Origin: Flemingiibacterium sp045579745
GTDB taxonomy: Bacteria; Bacillota; Clostridia; Oscillospirales; CAG-272
DNA: 49,417 bases
Reading direction: 5' to 3'
NCBI GenBank assembly: GCA_045579745.1
Contig: JAZNMQ010000018.1
Coordinates: forward strand, 1-49,417
Both the position numbers and the translations under genes were made by a program. Of the stretch, positions 32,821-41,177 are shown in pieces. Every line of letters starts with the position of its first letter. Position 1 is the stretch's first letter. The notes below the pieces were generated by a model that was not told the DNA's origin, searched no databases, and saw only the letters and a list, made by a program, of their open reading frames with translations.

Positions 32821-33954
32821 ATGAATATCGGAATAATCGGCTTTGGCTCGATGGGGCGTACACACGCTTTCGCCATTGACAGCCTGAAGTATTACTATAA
32901 GGACCTACCGTTCACCGCAAGGCTCGGTGGAATCTACACGCGCACGCCCGAAACACGCGAGATGGCGGCGAGGGAATTTGACTTTGCAAAAGCTTATTCG
33001 AGCATTGACGAGATGATATCCGACCCTGATATCGATGTTATCGACATCACGACGCCGAATATCGCCCACTTTGACATAATCAAAAAAGCAGCAGCGGCAG
33101 GGAAGCATATCTACTGCGAAAAGCCGCTTTGCATAAATGAAGCCGAGGCTAACGAAGCCGCCGAACTTGTAAAGGCATCGGGCGTTACGGCACAGATCGT
33201 TTTCAATACGCGCTTTCTCTCACCGATCATGCGCGCAAAGCAGCTTATCGACGAGGGACGACTCGGACGCATAATCAGCTTTCGCTGTGCGTATCTCCAC
33301 GCTTCCTGCACAGATTTAAACAAGAATGCAGGCTGGAAGCAGAACCGCGATATCTGCGGAGGCGGCGTATTATTCGACCTCGGCTCGCATGCTATCGACC
33401 TTGTTTATCATCTCTGCGGCGATTTTAAATCGGTTCAGGGACGCTCGCTTATAGCACACCCCGTCAGACGCGGAATGGACGGCTCGGAATGGAAAACCAA
33501 TGCCGACGAAGCGTTTTACATTATCGCTGAGCTTGCTTCGGGAGCTGTTGGAACGATTGAGGCATCCAAGCTTGCGATCGGCTCAAACGACGATTTCACA
33601 CTCGAAATCTACGGCGATCGAGGTGCGATCCGCTTTAATATGATGGAGCCGAGCTGGCTCTGGTTCTACGACGCGACTGACAAGAGCGGTGAGTTTGGCG
33701 GAGAATCAGGCTTCAAGAAGATCGAATGCATCGGACGCTATCCTGCGCCGGGCGGAATCTTCCCGGGTGTCAAGGCTCCGATCGGCTGGGTTCGCGGACA
33801 CATCGCTTCGATGTATTCGTTCCTTAACGCCGTTCATATGAAGATACCCACGAATCCATCGTTTGACGACGGAGCTTATGTTCAGCGCATTATGGAGGCC
33901 GCCTATCGCTCGGACGAAACAAAATCTGTCGAGGGCTGTGAACGCATTGTTTAA
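32821..33954 (+). CDS. Gfo/Idh/MocA-family NAD(P)-dependent oxidoreductase
   Basis: 377 residues. N-terminal Rossmann domain with GFGSMG at 7-12, the family EKP motif at 100-102 (HIYCEKPL) that carries the catalytic Lys, and the C-terminal alpha/beta dimerisation domain (VLFDLGSHAIDLVYHLCG; ETNADEAFYIIAEL-like strands). Such enzymes oxidise sugars, inositols or glycosides; the substrate cannot be told. The neighbouring divergent GH5 gene suggests sugar catabolism. GGAG site before the ATG. Confidence 0.92.
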   Translation: MNIGIIGFGSMGRTHAFAIDSLKYYYKDLPFTARLGGIYTRTPETREMAAREFDFAKAYSSIDEMISDPDIDVIDITTPNIAHFDIIKKAAAAGKHIYCEKPLCINEAEANEAAELVKASGVTAQIVFNTRFLSPIMRAKQLIDEGRLGRIISFRCAYLHASCTDLNKNAGWKQNRDICGGGVLFDLGSHAIDLVYHLCGDFKSVQGRSLIAHPVRRGMDGSEWKTNADEAFYIIAELASGAVGTIEASKLAIGSNDDFTLEIYGDRGAIRFNMMEPSWLWFYDATDKSGEFGGESGFKKIECIGRYPAPGGIFPGVKAPIGWVRGHIASMYSFLNAVHMKIPTNPSFDDGAYVQRIMEAAYRSDETKSVEGCERIV

Positions 33955-33996
33955 AAATATAGATATAGTCTGTATTAATTGAAAGGAAACCTTGAA

Positions 33997-34626
33997 ATGA
34001 TAAACAATCTTAGAGTTATCGGACTTACGGGAGGTACGGGCGCAGGCAAGGGCGAGGTTTCGCTCTGCTTTATGACACACGGGATCAAGTGTCTTGATAC
34101 CGATAAGGTCTCGCGCGCTGTTTCAGCCAAAGGACAGCCCTGCTACAACGAGCTTGTCGAGTATTTTGGAAACGGCATTCTTCTTCCCGACGGAGAGCTT
34201 AACAGAAAGGGGCTTGCCGCGCTTGTTTTCGGCGAGGAGGATCCCGATCTGCGAAGGGAAAAGCTTGACGCGCTGAATCGCATCACACACCGTCATATAA
34301 TCGAAGCTATCAACGTATGGCTTAACGAGCGCGAAGCAGAGGGAGCAGAGCTTGCAGTCGTCGATGCGCCTCAGCTTTTTGAATCGGGCTTTGATAAGCA
34401 CTGCGATTATATCGTTGGAGTTATTGCCGATATGGACGTGCGCATTCGCAGAATCATCTCGCGCGACAACATCACTCACGATGCGGCAGAAAAGCGTATC
34501 CGCTCGCAAAAGCCGGATGACTTCTTTACCGAAAACTGCGATTTCGTTGTTTACAACAACGGCGGAATAGAGCTTCTCAGAGTTCAGGTTGACCACCTGC
34601 TCGAGAAAATCAACTACTTTGATTAA
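33997..34626 (+). CDS. coaE: Dephospho-CoA kinase
   Basis: 209 residues from the ATG at 33997 (GAAAGGA at 33981-33987); an in-frame TTG at 33979 precedes the ribosome site. Last step of CoA synthesis: phosphorylation of the ribose 3'-OH of dephospho-CoA. P-loop GGTGAGKG at about 12-19, CLDTDKVSRAV (CoaE D-x-D/H region) and VVDAPQLFESGFDKHCDYIV lid-type segment followed by RIISRDNITHDAAEKRIRSQ. Slightly divergent P-loop (GKG instead of GKS) but otherwise typical. Overlaps the next gene. Confidence 0.92.
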   Translation: MINNLRVIGLTGGTGAGKGEVSLCFMTHGIKCLDTDKVSRAVSAKGQPCYNELVEYFGNGILLPDGELNRKGLAALVFGEEDPDLRREKLDALNRITHRHIIEAINVWLNEREAEGAELAVVDAPQLFESGFDKHCDYIVGVIADMDVRIRRIISRDNITHDAAEKRIRSQKPDDFFTENCDFVVYNNGGIELLRVQVDHLLEKINYFD

Positions 34627-35179
34627 GCGCATTTTATCATTTCTGTTATTGCTCGGTGTTCTGCTTGCCGTCAGCTTTTTACTTCTACATAAGTTTTACA
34701 AGCCTCAGCTTGAGATCAACCTTTACCCGACAAGCTTTTCCGAGTTCGTTGAGAAATACGCCGATGAATATGCCTTGCCGCCGGAGCTTGTCTATGCGGT
34801 GATCAGAACGGAAAGCTCGTTTGATAAGGACGCTGTTTCAAATAGGGGCGCAAAAGGGCTTATGCAGTTAATGGATGATACATACGAATGGATCGCAACA
34901 ATGTGTGGAGAGCCTCACATGCCCGAGTGCATTTTTGATCCTGAGTATAATATTAAGCGCGGCTCGTGGCTTCTTGCGCATCTTTACAAGATGTTCGGCT
35001 CATGGCGCGAGGCACTTGCGGCATACAACGCAGGAATCGGCAGAGTTAAGGGCTGGCTTGAAAGTGCAGAATACAGCGCTGATGGAAAAACTCTCGATGT
35101 CATCCCATTTTCCGAAACCGAGGCGTATGTTGAGCGCGTGCTTGAGGCGGCAGAGAAATATCGGGAATTATATTCGTAA
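34619..35179 (+). CDS. Lytic transglycosylase, SLT domain, membrane-anchored
   Basis: 186 residues from a TTG at 34619 that overlaps the coaE stop; the frame is open back to another TTG at 34589. Neither has a good ribosome site, so translational coupling to coaE is likely. N-terminal signal anchor (about 2-24), then a Slt70-type lysozyme fold (about 40-180) with catalytic Glu65 in VIRTESSFDKDAVS, GAKGLMQLM and the AAYNAGIGRV motif. Cleaves peptidoglycan glycan strands to 1,6-anhydro products at the outer membrane face. Confidence 0.9.
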   Translation: MIKRILSFLLLLGVLLAVSFLLLHKFYKPQLEINLYPTSFSEFVEKYADEYALPPELVYAVIRTESSFDKDAVSNRGAKGLMQLMDDTYEWIATMCGEPHMPECIFDPEYNIKRGSWLLAHLYKMFGSWREALAAYNAGIGRVKGWLESAEYSADGKTLDVIPFSETEAYVERVLEAAEKYRELYS

Positions 35180-35213
35180 AAATTGCCGTATACGGCAGAT
35201 AGGAGAATAAATC

Positions 35214-36605
35214 ATGGAAGAAAAAACAAAAGGACAGCTTCTCACAGAAAAGCTCGTCTACAAAAATCAAAGCACATTTGAAAGCAAGAACGGCGATAAG
35301 GAAGCCGTAAATGCTTACTGCGAGGGCTACAAAAGGTTCCTTGACAACGGTAAGACCGAGCGCGAGGTAGTCAAGGAAGCTATCGAAATGATCAGTGCAA
35401 AGGGCTATAAGCCGTATATTATCGGCGACAAGCTCGAGCGCGGCGGCAAATATTACCTCAACAACAGAGGAAAGAGCCTCTTTATGTTCAAGCTCGGCAA
35501 GGAGCCGATCGAAAACGGTATTCGCATTACCGCTTCGCATATCGACTCACCGCGCATCGACTTCAAGCCGCGCCCCGTTTATGAGGATGGCGAGCTCTGC
35601 TACTTCAAGACACATTACTACGGCGGAATCAAGAAGTATCAATGGGTAACAACTCCCCTGGCGCTCCACGGTATTATCTGCACCAAGGATGGCGAGGTAA
35701 GCGTTTCTGTGGGCGAGGATGAAAACGATCCGGTATTCTATATCAGCGACGTTGCTCCGCACATCGGTCAGCTTCAGGCTCAAAAGCATGTCGGCGAGGC
35801 TATTACAGGCGAAATGCTCAACGTTATCGCAGGAAGCGAGCCGTTTGACGACGAAAAGGCTTCCGATAAGATCAAGCTCACCGTTTTAAGCCTTCTCAAC
35901 GAAAAGTACAACTGCACCGAGGCTGATTTAATCCGCTCCGAGCTCTGCGTTGTTCCTGCTGCAAAGGCTCGCGACGTCGGACTCGACCGATCCATGATCG
36001 GATCCTACGGACACGACGACCGCGTTTGCGCATATCCGTCTATCACAGCTATGCTTGAATCCGAGGATTCCGAGCATACTCTCATGAACATTATCGCCGA
36101 CAAGGAAGAGGTTGGCTCTGACGGTGTCAGCGGTATGCAGTGCGAACTTCTTCGCGATATTATCGAGGAGATCTCTCTTGCACTCGGCGGAAATCCGCGC
36201 CTTGTACGCGCGAACTCCAAGTGCCTCTCGGCAGACGTTAACGTAGCTTACGATTCCTGCTTCCCTGAGGTTTACGAGCGCCGCAATACAGCATTCCTCA
36301 ACCACGGCGTTGTGCTTTCAAAGTACACGGGTGCACGCGGCAAATCCGGCACATCCGATGCTTCGGCTGAATTCGTTGCTTTCGTTACACGCATTTTCGA
36401 TGATAACAATATCGATTGGCAGATGGCTGAGCTCGGCAAGGTTGACCTCGGCGGCGGCGGAACGGTTGCTAAATATATCGCTAACGCTAACATCGACACG
36501 ATCGACCTCGGCGTTCCGGTAATTTCGATGCACGCTCCTTACGAGCTCGTTGCGAAGAACGACGTTTATATGACGCACAAAGCAATTCTTGCTTTCTATA
36601 AATAA
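35214..36605 (+). CDS. M18-family aminopeptidase
   Basis: 463 residues. Dinuclear-zinc aminopeptidase of the M18 (aspartyl/aminopeptidase I) family: ASHIDSPRIDFKPRP with His109, SYGHDDRVCAYPS, DKEEVGSDGVSGM with the catalytic Glu and metal-ligand Glu, and the C-terminal GTSDASAE and VISMHAPYELVAKNDV (metal-binding His). Cytosolic, normal length. AGGAG site, 34 bp after the transglycosylase gene; probably releases acidic or neutral N-terminal residues from peptides. Confidence 0.95.
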   Translation: MEEKTKGQLLTEKLVYKNQSTFESKNGDKEAVNAYCEGYKRFLDNGKTEREVVKEAIEMISAKGYKPYIIGDKLERGGKYYLNNRGKSLFMFKLGKEPIENGIRITASHIDSPRIDFKPRPVYEDGELCYFKTHYYGGIKKYQWVTTPLALHGIICTKDGEVSVSVGEDENDPVFYISDVAPHIGQLQAQKHVGEAITGEMLNVIAGSEPFDDEKASDKIKLTVLSLLNEKYNCTEADLIRSELCVVPAAKARDVGLDRSMIGSYGHDDRVCAYPSITAMLESEDSEHTLMNIIADKEEVGSDGVSGMQCELLRDIIEEISLALGGNPRLVRANSKCLSADVNVAYDSCFPEVYERRNTAFLNHGVVLSKYTGARGKSGTSDASAEFVAFVTRIFDDNNIDWQMAELGKVDLGGGGTVAKYIANANIDTIDLGVPVISMHAPYELVAKNDVYMTHKAILAFYK

Positions 36606-36634
36606 TTCCATCTAAATATTAAGGAGAAACCAAA

Positions 36635-37603
36635 ATGAATGACATTCTTAAGAAAATCGGTTTGTACGGTATTGTACCCGTAATCAAGATTGATTCTGTT
36701 GATCAGGCGATTCCGCTTGCCCGCGCACTCTGCAAGGGCGGTCTTCCTGTAGCTGAGATCACATTCCGCACAGCTTGTGCTGCTGAGGCTATCAAGCTTA
36801 TCACTGCTGAATTCCCGAACATGCTCGTCGGTGCAGGAACAGTTCTCACTCCCGAGCAGGTTGACAAGGCTGTAGAAGCAGGTGCAAAGTTCATCGTCAG
36901 CCCCGGACTTAATCCCAAGGTTGTTAAGCATTGCATCGAGATCGGTGTGCCGATCACTCCCGGCTGTGCTAATCCGTCCGACATCGAAACCGCTTTGGAG
37001 CTCGGACTTGATGTTGTTAAATTCTTCCCGGCAGAGGCTGCAGGCGGTCTTCCCATGATCAAGGCAATGAGCGCACCCTACGGCGGCTTGAAGTTCATGC
37101 CTACCGGCGGTCTTAATGAATCCAACATCCTCTCCTACTTAAAGTTTGACAAGATCCTCGCTTGCGGCGGAAGCTACATGGTTTCGAACGATCTCATGAA
37201 GGCAGGCGATTGGGACGGCATCACAAAGCTCACAAAGAACGCTGTTATGCAGATGCTCGGCTTTGAGCTCAAGCATATCGGCATCAACTGCGAGTGCAAG
37301 GAGCATGCTATGGCATCCCTCAATCTTCTCGAAACAATGTTCGGCTTCGAGGCTCAGGCACCCGGCTCAAAGGGCATTTTCGCTGGAACAGAGTTCGAGC
37401 TTATGTATGAGCCCTTCCTCGGAACAAAGGGTCACATCGCGATCGGCACGAACTTCATCGAGCGCGCTGTATTCTACTTCGAGAATATGGGCGTCAAGTT
37501 CAACTACGACACTAAGAAGGTAGGCCCCGACGGCAAGTATCCTGCAATCTATTTTGCAGACGAGATCGCAGGCTTCGCTTTCCATCTCGTTCAGAAGAAG
37601 TAA
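36635..37603 (+). CDS. KDPG/KHG aldolase fused to a C-terminal VOC (glyoxalase-like) domain
   Basis: 322 residues. Residues 1-205 form a class I 2-keto-3-deoxy-6-phosphogluconate / 4-hydroxy-2-oxoglutarate aldolase: PVAEITFRT (Glu41, Arg45), VGAGTVLT, IVSPG, PITPGCANPSD and the Schiff-base Lys129 in VVKFFPAE. A single-domain enzyme would end near 205-210. Residues about 212-320 add a VOC-type beta-alpha-beta module (KHIGINCECKEHAMASLNLL, ETMFGFEA, HIAIGTNFIERAVFYFENMG, GFAFHLVQ). The join is in frame without a linker gap. AAGGAG ribosome site; terminated by the long hairpin at 37633. Splits a 2-keto-3-deoxy sugar acid phosphate to pyruvate. Confidence 0.92.
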   Translation: MNDILKKIGLYGIVPVIKIDSVDQAIPLARALCKGGLPVAEITFRTACAAEAIKLITAEFPNMLVGAGTVLTPEQVDKAVEAGAKFIVSPGLNPKVVKHCIEIGVPITPGCANPSDIETALELGLDVVKFFPAEAAGGLPMIKAMSAPYGGLKFMPTGGLNESNILSYLKFDKILACGGSYMVSNDLMKAGDWDGITKLTKNAVMQMLGFELKHIGINCECKEHAMASLNLLETMFGFEAQAPGSKGIFAGTEFELMYEPFLGTKGHIAIGTNFIERAVFYFENMGVKFNYDTKKVGPDGKYPAIYFADEIAGFAFHLVQKK

Positions 37604-37632
37604 GTCTGACGACAAAATCATCCGCGCTTTCT

Positions 37633-37675
37633 GATATGCCCCCCAAAAGTCTGTCTAACTTTTGGGGGGCATATC
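37633..37675 (+). terminator. Perfect 18-bp hairpin terminator after the aldolase-VOC gene
   Basis: GATATGCCCCCCAAAAGT pairs perfectly with ACTTTTGGGGGGCATATC around a 7-nt loop, 30 bp after the stop; ACGTTTTTG follows. Unusually long and perfect. The remainder of the 237-bp gap is A/T-rich with a possible promoter (TTGAAC 37783-37788, TATAAT 37804-37809, short 15-bp spacer). Confidence 0.75.
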
Positions 37676-37840
37676 AAGTCACGTTTTTGTCGTTATTTTT
37701 AAATCATCGAAAAAATGTAATATACACGCTTGTGTTTTTTGCTCAATCAACCACAAGTTGATTAACAAATCCTTTTAATATATTGAACTTTTGGATAACA
37801 CACTATAATATAATCATCATATTAACCTGGAGAAACCGAC

Positions 37841-38842
37841 ATGGATAATACGAAATGCTTGATCACCTATGAAATTATAAAGAAAATCTCACTTGAAAAT
37901 TCATTTCAAGAAAGTTACGACAATAATGGTGTTGTAGATGGATACATTTCGAAATTTACAGCGAAACCTGAAATGGGTTTTAATTTTGATTATTTGATAT
38001 ATATCCCTATATCTTTAATGACTAATCCCATATTAATAATCGAAGGTCCGACAGTCGGTGAAATAGGACCAATCGAAAAGGCCATTGAAATTGTATATAA
38101 TAAAGCGGTTTTCGAATTATCCACCGGCGGTTTTCCGCATTTTTTAGCAAAAAAAATTCACTGCCCCATTATCATGCCACTTTTCCCTCGACCTGAAGAC
38201 AAGGAAAATAACACTAATATCTTCACTCATGCACTGACAAGCAAAAGCATGTCGATTAACGAATATCCGATTGCACGAATTGATTTACAGCTCATTGCAA
38301 TGTTTCAGGACATAAAGAATCGATTTTTAAATGCAAATATAGAATTGTATGATAGATTTATCGTGAAAGGTTTTTCAGCAGGCGGAGAATTTGCTCATCG
38401 CTTTACTATACTTCATCCAAACTATGTTTTGGCGGCTATCAGCGGTGGATGTATGCATTCTTTCACTCTGCCACTGAAAACTTTTAATGGTGAAACTTTG
38501 CTATGGCCTAATGGCTTAGGAAATATGGATCAATATCCAAATATCAACCCATGTTTTGAGGAATACAAATCAATTCAACAGTTGTTTTATATGGGCGATA
38601 TAGATTATAACGACTCCGTTCCGTATCGTGATTCTTACACGGAGGAGGAGCGTCAACAAGTCTACAGATTGTTTGGTAAGATTGGTATGCCTGACCGCTG
38701 GAACCTGTATCAGGAACTGATTAAGGAACTTAACCTTAATAATATTGTTTGTATAACTCAGCATGGCATCGATCATAAACCCGGAGATGAAATTCGTCAA
38801 TATATCGTGAATTACTTGCAAGACATAATAGCTCAAATATAG
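37841..38842 (+). CDS. Alpha/beta-hydrolase-like protein, A/T-rich
   Basis: 333 residues, no signal peptide. Nucleophile elbow VKGFSAGGEFAHRF (GxSxGG) at about 181-187 preceded by an oxyanion-type segment (LIYIPISLMTNPILIIEGPT), an acidic candidate in YMGDIDYNDSVPYRD and a late His in ITQHGIDHKPGDEI, giving a plausible Ser-Asp-His triad. CIISGGCMHSFTLP-like strand after the elbow fits a PHB-depolymerase or esterase fold. Base composition and codons are far more A/T-rich than the flanking genes, suggesting transfer. GGAG site before the ATG. Substrate unknown. Confidence 0.7.
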   Translation: MDNTKCLITYEIIKKISLENSFQESYDNNGVVDGYISKFTAKPEMGFNFDYLIYIPISLMTNPILIIEGPTVGEIGPIEKAIEIVYNKAVFELSTGGFPHFLAKKIHCPIIMPLFPRPEDKENNTNIFTHALTSKSMSINEYPIARIDLQLIAMFQDIKNRFLNANIELYDRFIVKGFSAGGEFAHRFTILHPNYVLAAISGGCMHSFTLPLKTFNGETLLWPNGLGNMDQYPNINPCFEEYKSIQQLFYMGDIDYNDSVPYRDSYTEEERQQVYRLFGKIGMPDRWNLYQELIKELNLNNIVCITQHGIDHKPGDEIRQYIVNYLQDIIAQI

Positions 38843-38902
38843 CTGTTATTCATAACTTGACATGCTCGATCAAATCTACATGTATTTAGAACACAATCCG
38901 AC

Positions 38903-39121
38903 GTGCAAGTTACGGACGCTCATATCTTCTTCGAGCTGATTTTTTACGAAATCGAAGATGACGGAAATATGTTCATTACGGAATCCATTTACGGACACCG
39001 TCATGTCATCTATGATTTTGAAACAATGAAATATAGTCAATCCAAATTTGAAACTAAAAGGAATGAGCTCGGTTCAGCACCGAACTCATTCTCAACCAAT
39101 TTAATATTTACTTTTGTCTAA
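38903..39121 (+). CDS. Doubtful small ORF (possible gene remnant)
   Basis: 72 codons from a GTG with no clear ribosome site, A/T-rich. ELIFYEIEDDGNMFITESIYG followed by HRHVIYDFETMKYSQSKF looks protein-like, but the last third runs through the hairpin at 39061-39091 and the end overlaps the stop region of the opposing gene. May be the 3' remnant of an acquired gene or noncoding. No family recognised. Confidence 0.25.
   Translation: MQVTDAHIFFELIFYEIEDDGNMFITESIYGHRHVIYDFETMKYSQSKFETKRNELGSAPNSFSTNLIFTFV
39061..39091 (-). terminator. Terminator for the SpoIID-like operon
   Basis: GAATGAG..CTCATTC with inner TCGGT..ACCGA (one mismatch, 5-nt loop). On the minus strand it is followed by CTTTTAG and lies 27 bp after the stop at 39118. 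Confidence 0.6.
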
Positions 39122-39306
39122 ATTTTTGGGGGCAGTTCTCGCTCGGAGGATTTTTTAGTATTATCTTTCTTAAAGCGTCTTACGATCAAGAAAATGGCAA
39201 GAGCCAAAAGCGCAGCCGCAGCTGCATAAAATACCCATGTTAAGAGTGGCGTTGCAATAAGAATCGCTGTAGGTCCGTCAGCTCCGCCAATAATTCCAAT
39301 ATCCAT
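39118..39306 (-). CDS. 62-residue membrane peptide with the GGADGPT motif of Na+-pumping decarboxylase beta subunits
   Basis: ATG at 39306 overlaps the stop of the SpoIID-like gene (TAATG), with GGAGG 11 nt upstream; an in-frame TTG at 39324 lies in that site. The N-terminus MDIGIIGGADGPTAILIA is the hallmark re-entrant motif of OadB/MmdB-type Na+-translocating decarboxylase beta subunits, followed by one membrane helix (about 22-45) and a basic, polar tail. The complete beta subunit is about 370-430 residues with many helices, so this is a free-standing mini-version of one motif. It cannot be a whole pump. Function unknown; tight coupling suggests work with the upstream protein. Confidence 0.75.
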   Translation of the reverse strand: MDIGIIGGADGPTAILIATPLLTWVFYAAAAALLALAIFLIVRRFKKDNTKKSSERELPPKI

Positions 39307-41177
39307 TACGAGAGCGTCCTCCAATCGACGATCTGAATGCCCGTCATGTATTTCGGAAGCATTTCCTCAGCTGTGTAACCGAGATTTGCGAGATCGCGAA
39401 GTCCGACCTGCGAGATTCCGACACCGTGTCCCCAGCCCTTGCCTGCAAAGATAAAGTTGTTTGAGCTTGTGGCGGTGTAGGTGACCTTTTCGGTCGTGGA
39501 AGATGTTCCGCTGAGCATTCTGCTGCCGCTTTTTGAGATAACGTGACCGTTTGCAAGCTCAATTTCGGCAGTTCCCGAGGCGGTCAGCACCTTTTTGGTC
39601 GATTTTGCATCAACGGTTGTCTGACTTGATGCGTCGATGATCTTGACCGAATCGGCTTTCGTGGTTGTAAAGGTCGTCTTGTCAGCTTTTACGCTGCCTT
39701 TTCCGACAACAAAGTTCGCGCTGTTAAGATATTTCGAGAGTGCGTTGCGAACTCCGTCGGTGGTTTTAATTGTAATCTTTGTGCCGTATGAATCGGTCAG
39801 TGAGAGCTGGTAGACATAGGTTGAATTTTTTGCGAGCTGATCAATTGTGATGCTCTTGATCTCTCCGCGAAGGTTGGAGTAGCCTTTTGTATCGCGAAGA
39901 TATGTTAGAAGCTCTGTGGGAGAAACCTCGACCACCCATTCGCCCTCGGAATGCTTTGTGTAGATCTCCCAAGGAGTTTCAACAGCTACGAGATAAGGAT
40001 AAGCTCTGCCGCCCCACGCGTCGTCAACGCCAACGGTGCATCCGCCCGCAACCGCGCTGTAAAACGCTGTTACGATCTCGTTGCCGCTTGCCATTACAAG
40101 TCCTGCTGTTTCGTCAACAGCCCTTTCAACGATGGAAGTAATTGAACCTCTGCCGCGATATACCTGACAATGCGAGGTATTGCAAAGGTCAACCTGATAC
40201 GACTTCTCGTGATTATGCTTGCCCGAAATCGCAAAGGAGCGAACTCCGATTGCAAAAGCCTTCTGAGCCTCGATCGGCCAGCTTGAGGAGATCTCGTAGG
40301 GAAGTACACCCTTTACGTATTCGCCGAGCGGAATAACGTCCGTGAGCGAAACGCCGTCGATCGGATTGCCGTCAGAATCGGTCGAAATGTATCTGCGGAA
40401 CATGAAAACGCCGTCGTACAGTCTTTTTGCAGGTGTGATTAAATAGTTCTTTTCACCTGTCGGCGCATTACGCGCTGTGATTCCGAGCGCGGTTTGATCC
40501 TTGTCGTCGTATTCGAACAAAAGCTTGTCAGTCAACGGGTCAACGAGCGAAACTGCCGTATCTGATGGGGATGCAACTACCCACGGAAGGCTCGTCTTTT
40601 CTGTGAGGATCTGGCATATTAACTGTGCATCTGAAGCAGATGAAAAGCTGCCTGCACGAACTCTGAAGCTGCCGTTGATATAAGAGGGAATGGCATACAG
40701 AAAAAGCTCGTTTAGCGTTTCGTTAACCGATGTGATTATGCCTGCAAGGTCATCCTTGGTAAGCTCTGAGTCGAGCTCGGCATGATACCCACCGACAACG
40801 GCGTTTGAGCCGCTTGAGGTTTTCGAATAGGTCATGTCGGTTTTGGAAAGGGTAGCATCGATGATGCAGGAAACCTTTGTAATATCGGTGCTCCAGATCG
40901 GTGTGTGTGTCAGATCGCCGTTTCGATTAACGATGTTGATATCGAAGCCGTAAAGTGAGTCGGTTTCAAAGCCAACAGTTACATCCGAGCCGTACATAAG
41001 TCCGATACGAATGAGCCGCTTGTCAGCTTCAAGGTCGGGAGCTGACTTGACGTCAGCGGCGTATGCAGGTAAAACGAGGTTGTAGATAAGAGTTCCGAAA
41101 AGCGAAAGCACGAGCGCAGCTACAATAATAATTGAGAGAACCCGACGAAGCTTTTCCTGTGATTTTTTACTGAACAA
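39306..41177 (-). CDS. SpoIID/LytB-domain protein (stage II sporulation protein D family)
   Basis: 623 residues from a TTG at 41177 (AGGAG 11 nt upstream), overlapping the upstream gene. N-terminal membrane anchor (about 12-38). An SPOR-like repeat region (about 170-215, FRVRAGSFSSASDAQLICQI) precedes the SpoIID domain (about 285-620): EYVKGVLPYEISSSWPIEAQ, KAFAIGVRSFAIS, CNTSHCQVYRG, FYSAVAGGCT and the C-terminal GKGWGHGVGISQVGLRDLAN. SpoIID enzymes are peptidoglycan lytic transglycosylases needed for engulfment. Longer than typical SpoIID because of the SPOR-like part, and the SpoIIP/SpoIIM partners are absent, so a LytB-type vegetative or spore role is also possible. Confidence 0.88.
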   Translation of the reverse strand: MFSKKSQEKLRRVLSIIIVAALVLSLFGTLIYNLVLPAYAADVKSAPDLEADKRLIRIGLMYGSDVTVGFETDSLYGFDINIVNRNGDLTHTPIWSTDITKVSCIIDATLSKTDMTYSKTSSGSNAVVGGYHAELDSELTKDDLAGIITSVNETLNELFLYAIPSYINGSFRVRAGSFSSASDAQLICQILTEKTSLPWVVASPSDTAVSLVDPLTDKLLFEYDDKDQTALGITARNAPTGEKNYLITPAKRLYDGVFMFRRYISTDSDGNPIDGVSLTDVIPLGEYVKGVLPYEISSSWPIEAQKAFAIGVRSFAISGKHNHEKSYQVDLCNTSHCQVYRGRGSITSIVERAVDETAGLVMASGNEIVTAFYSAVAGGCTVGVDDAWGGRAYPYLVAVETPWEIYTKHSEGEWVVEVSPTELLTYLRDTKGYSNLRGEIKSITIDQLAKNSTYVYQLSLTDSYGTKITIKTTDGVRNALSKYLNSANFVVGKGSVKADKTTFTTTKADSVKIIDASSQTTVDAKSTKKVLTASGTAEIELANGHVISKSGSRMLSGTSSTTEKVTYTATSSNNFIFAGKGWGHGVGISQVGLRDLANLGYTAEEMLPKYMTGIQIVDWRTLS

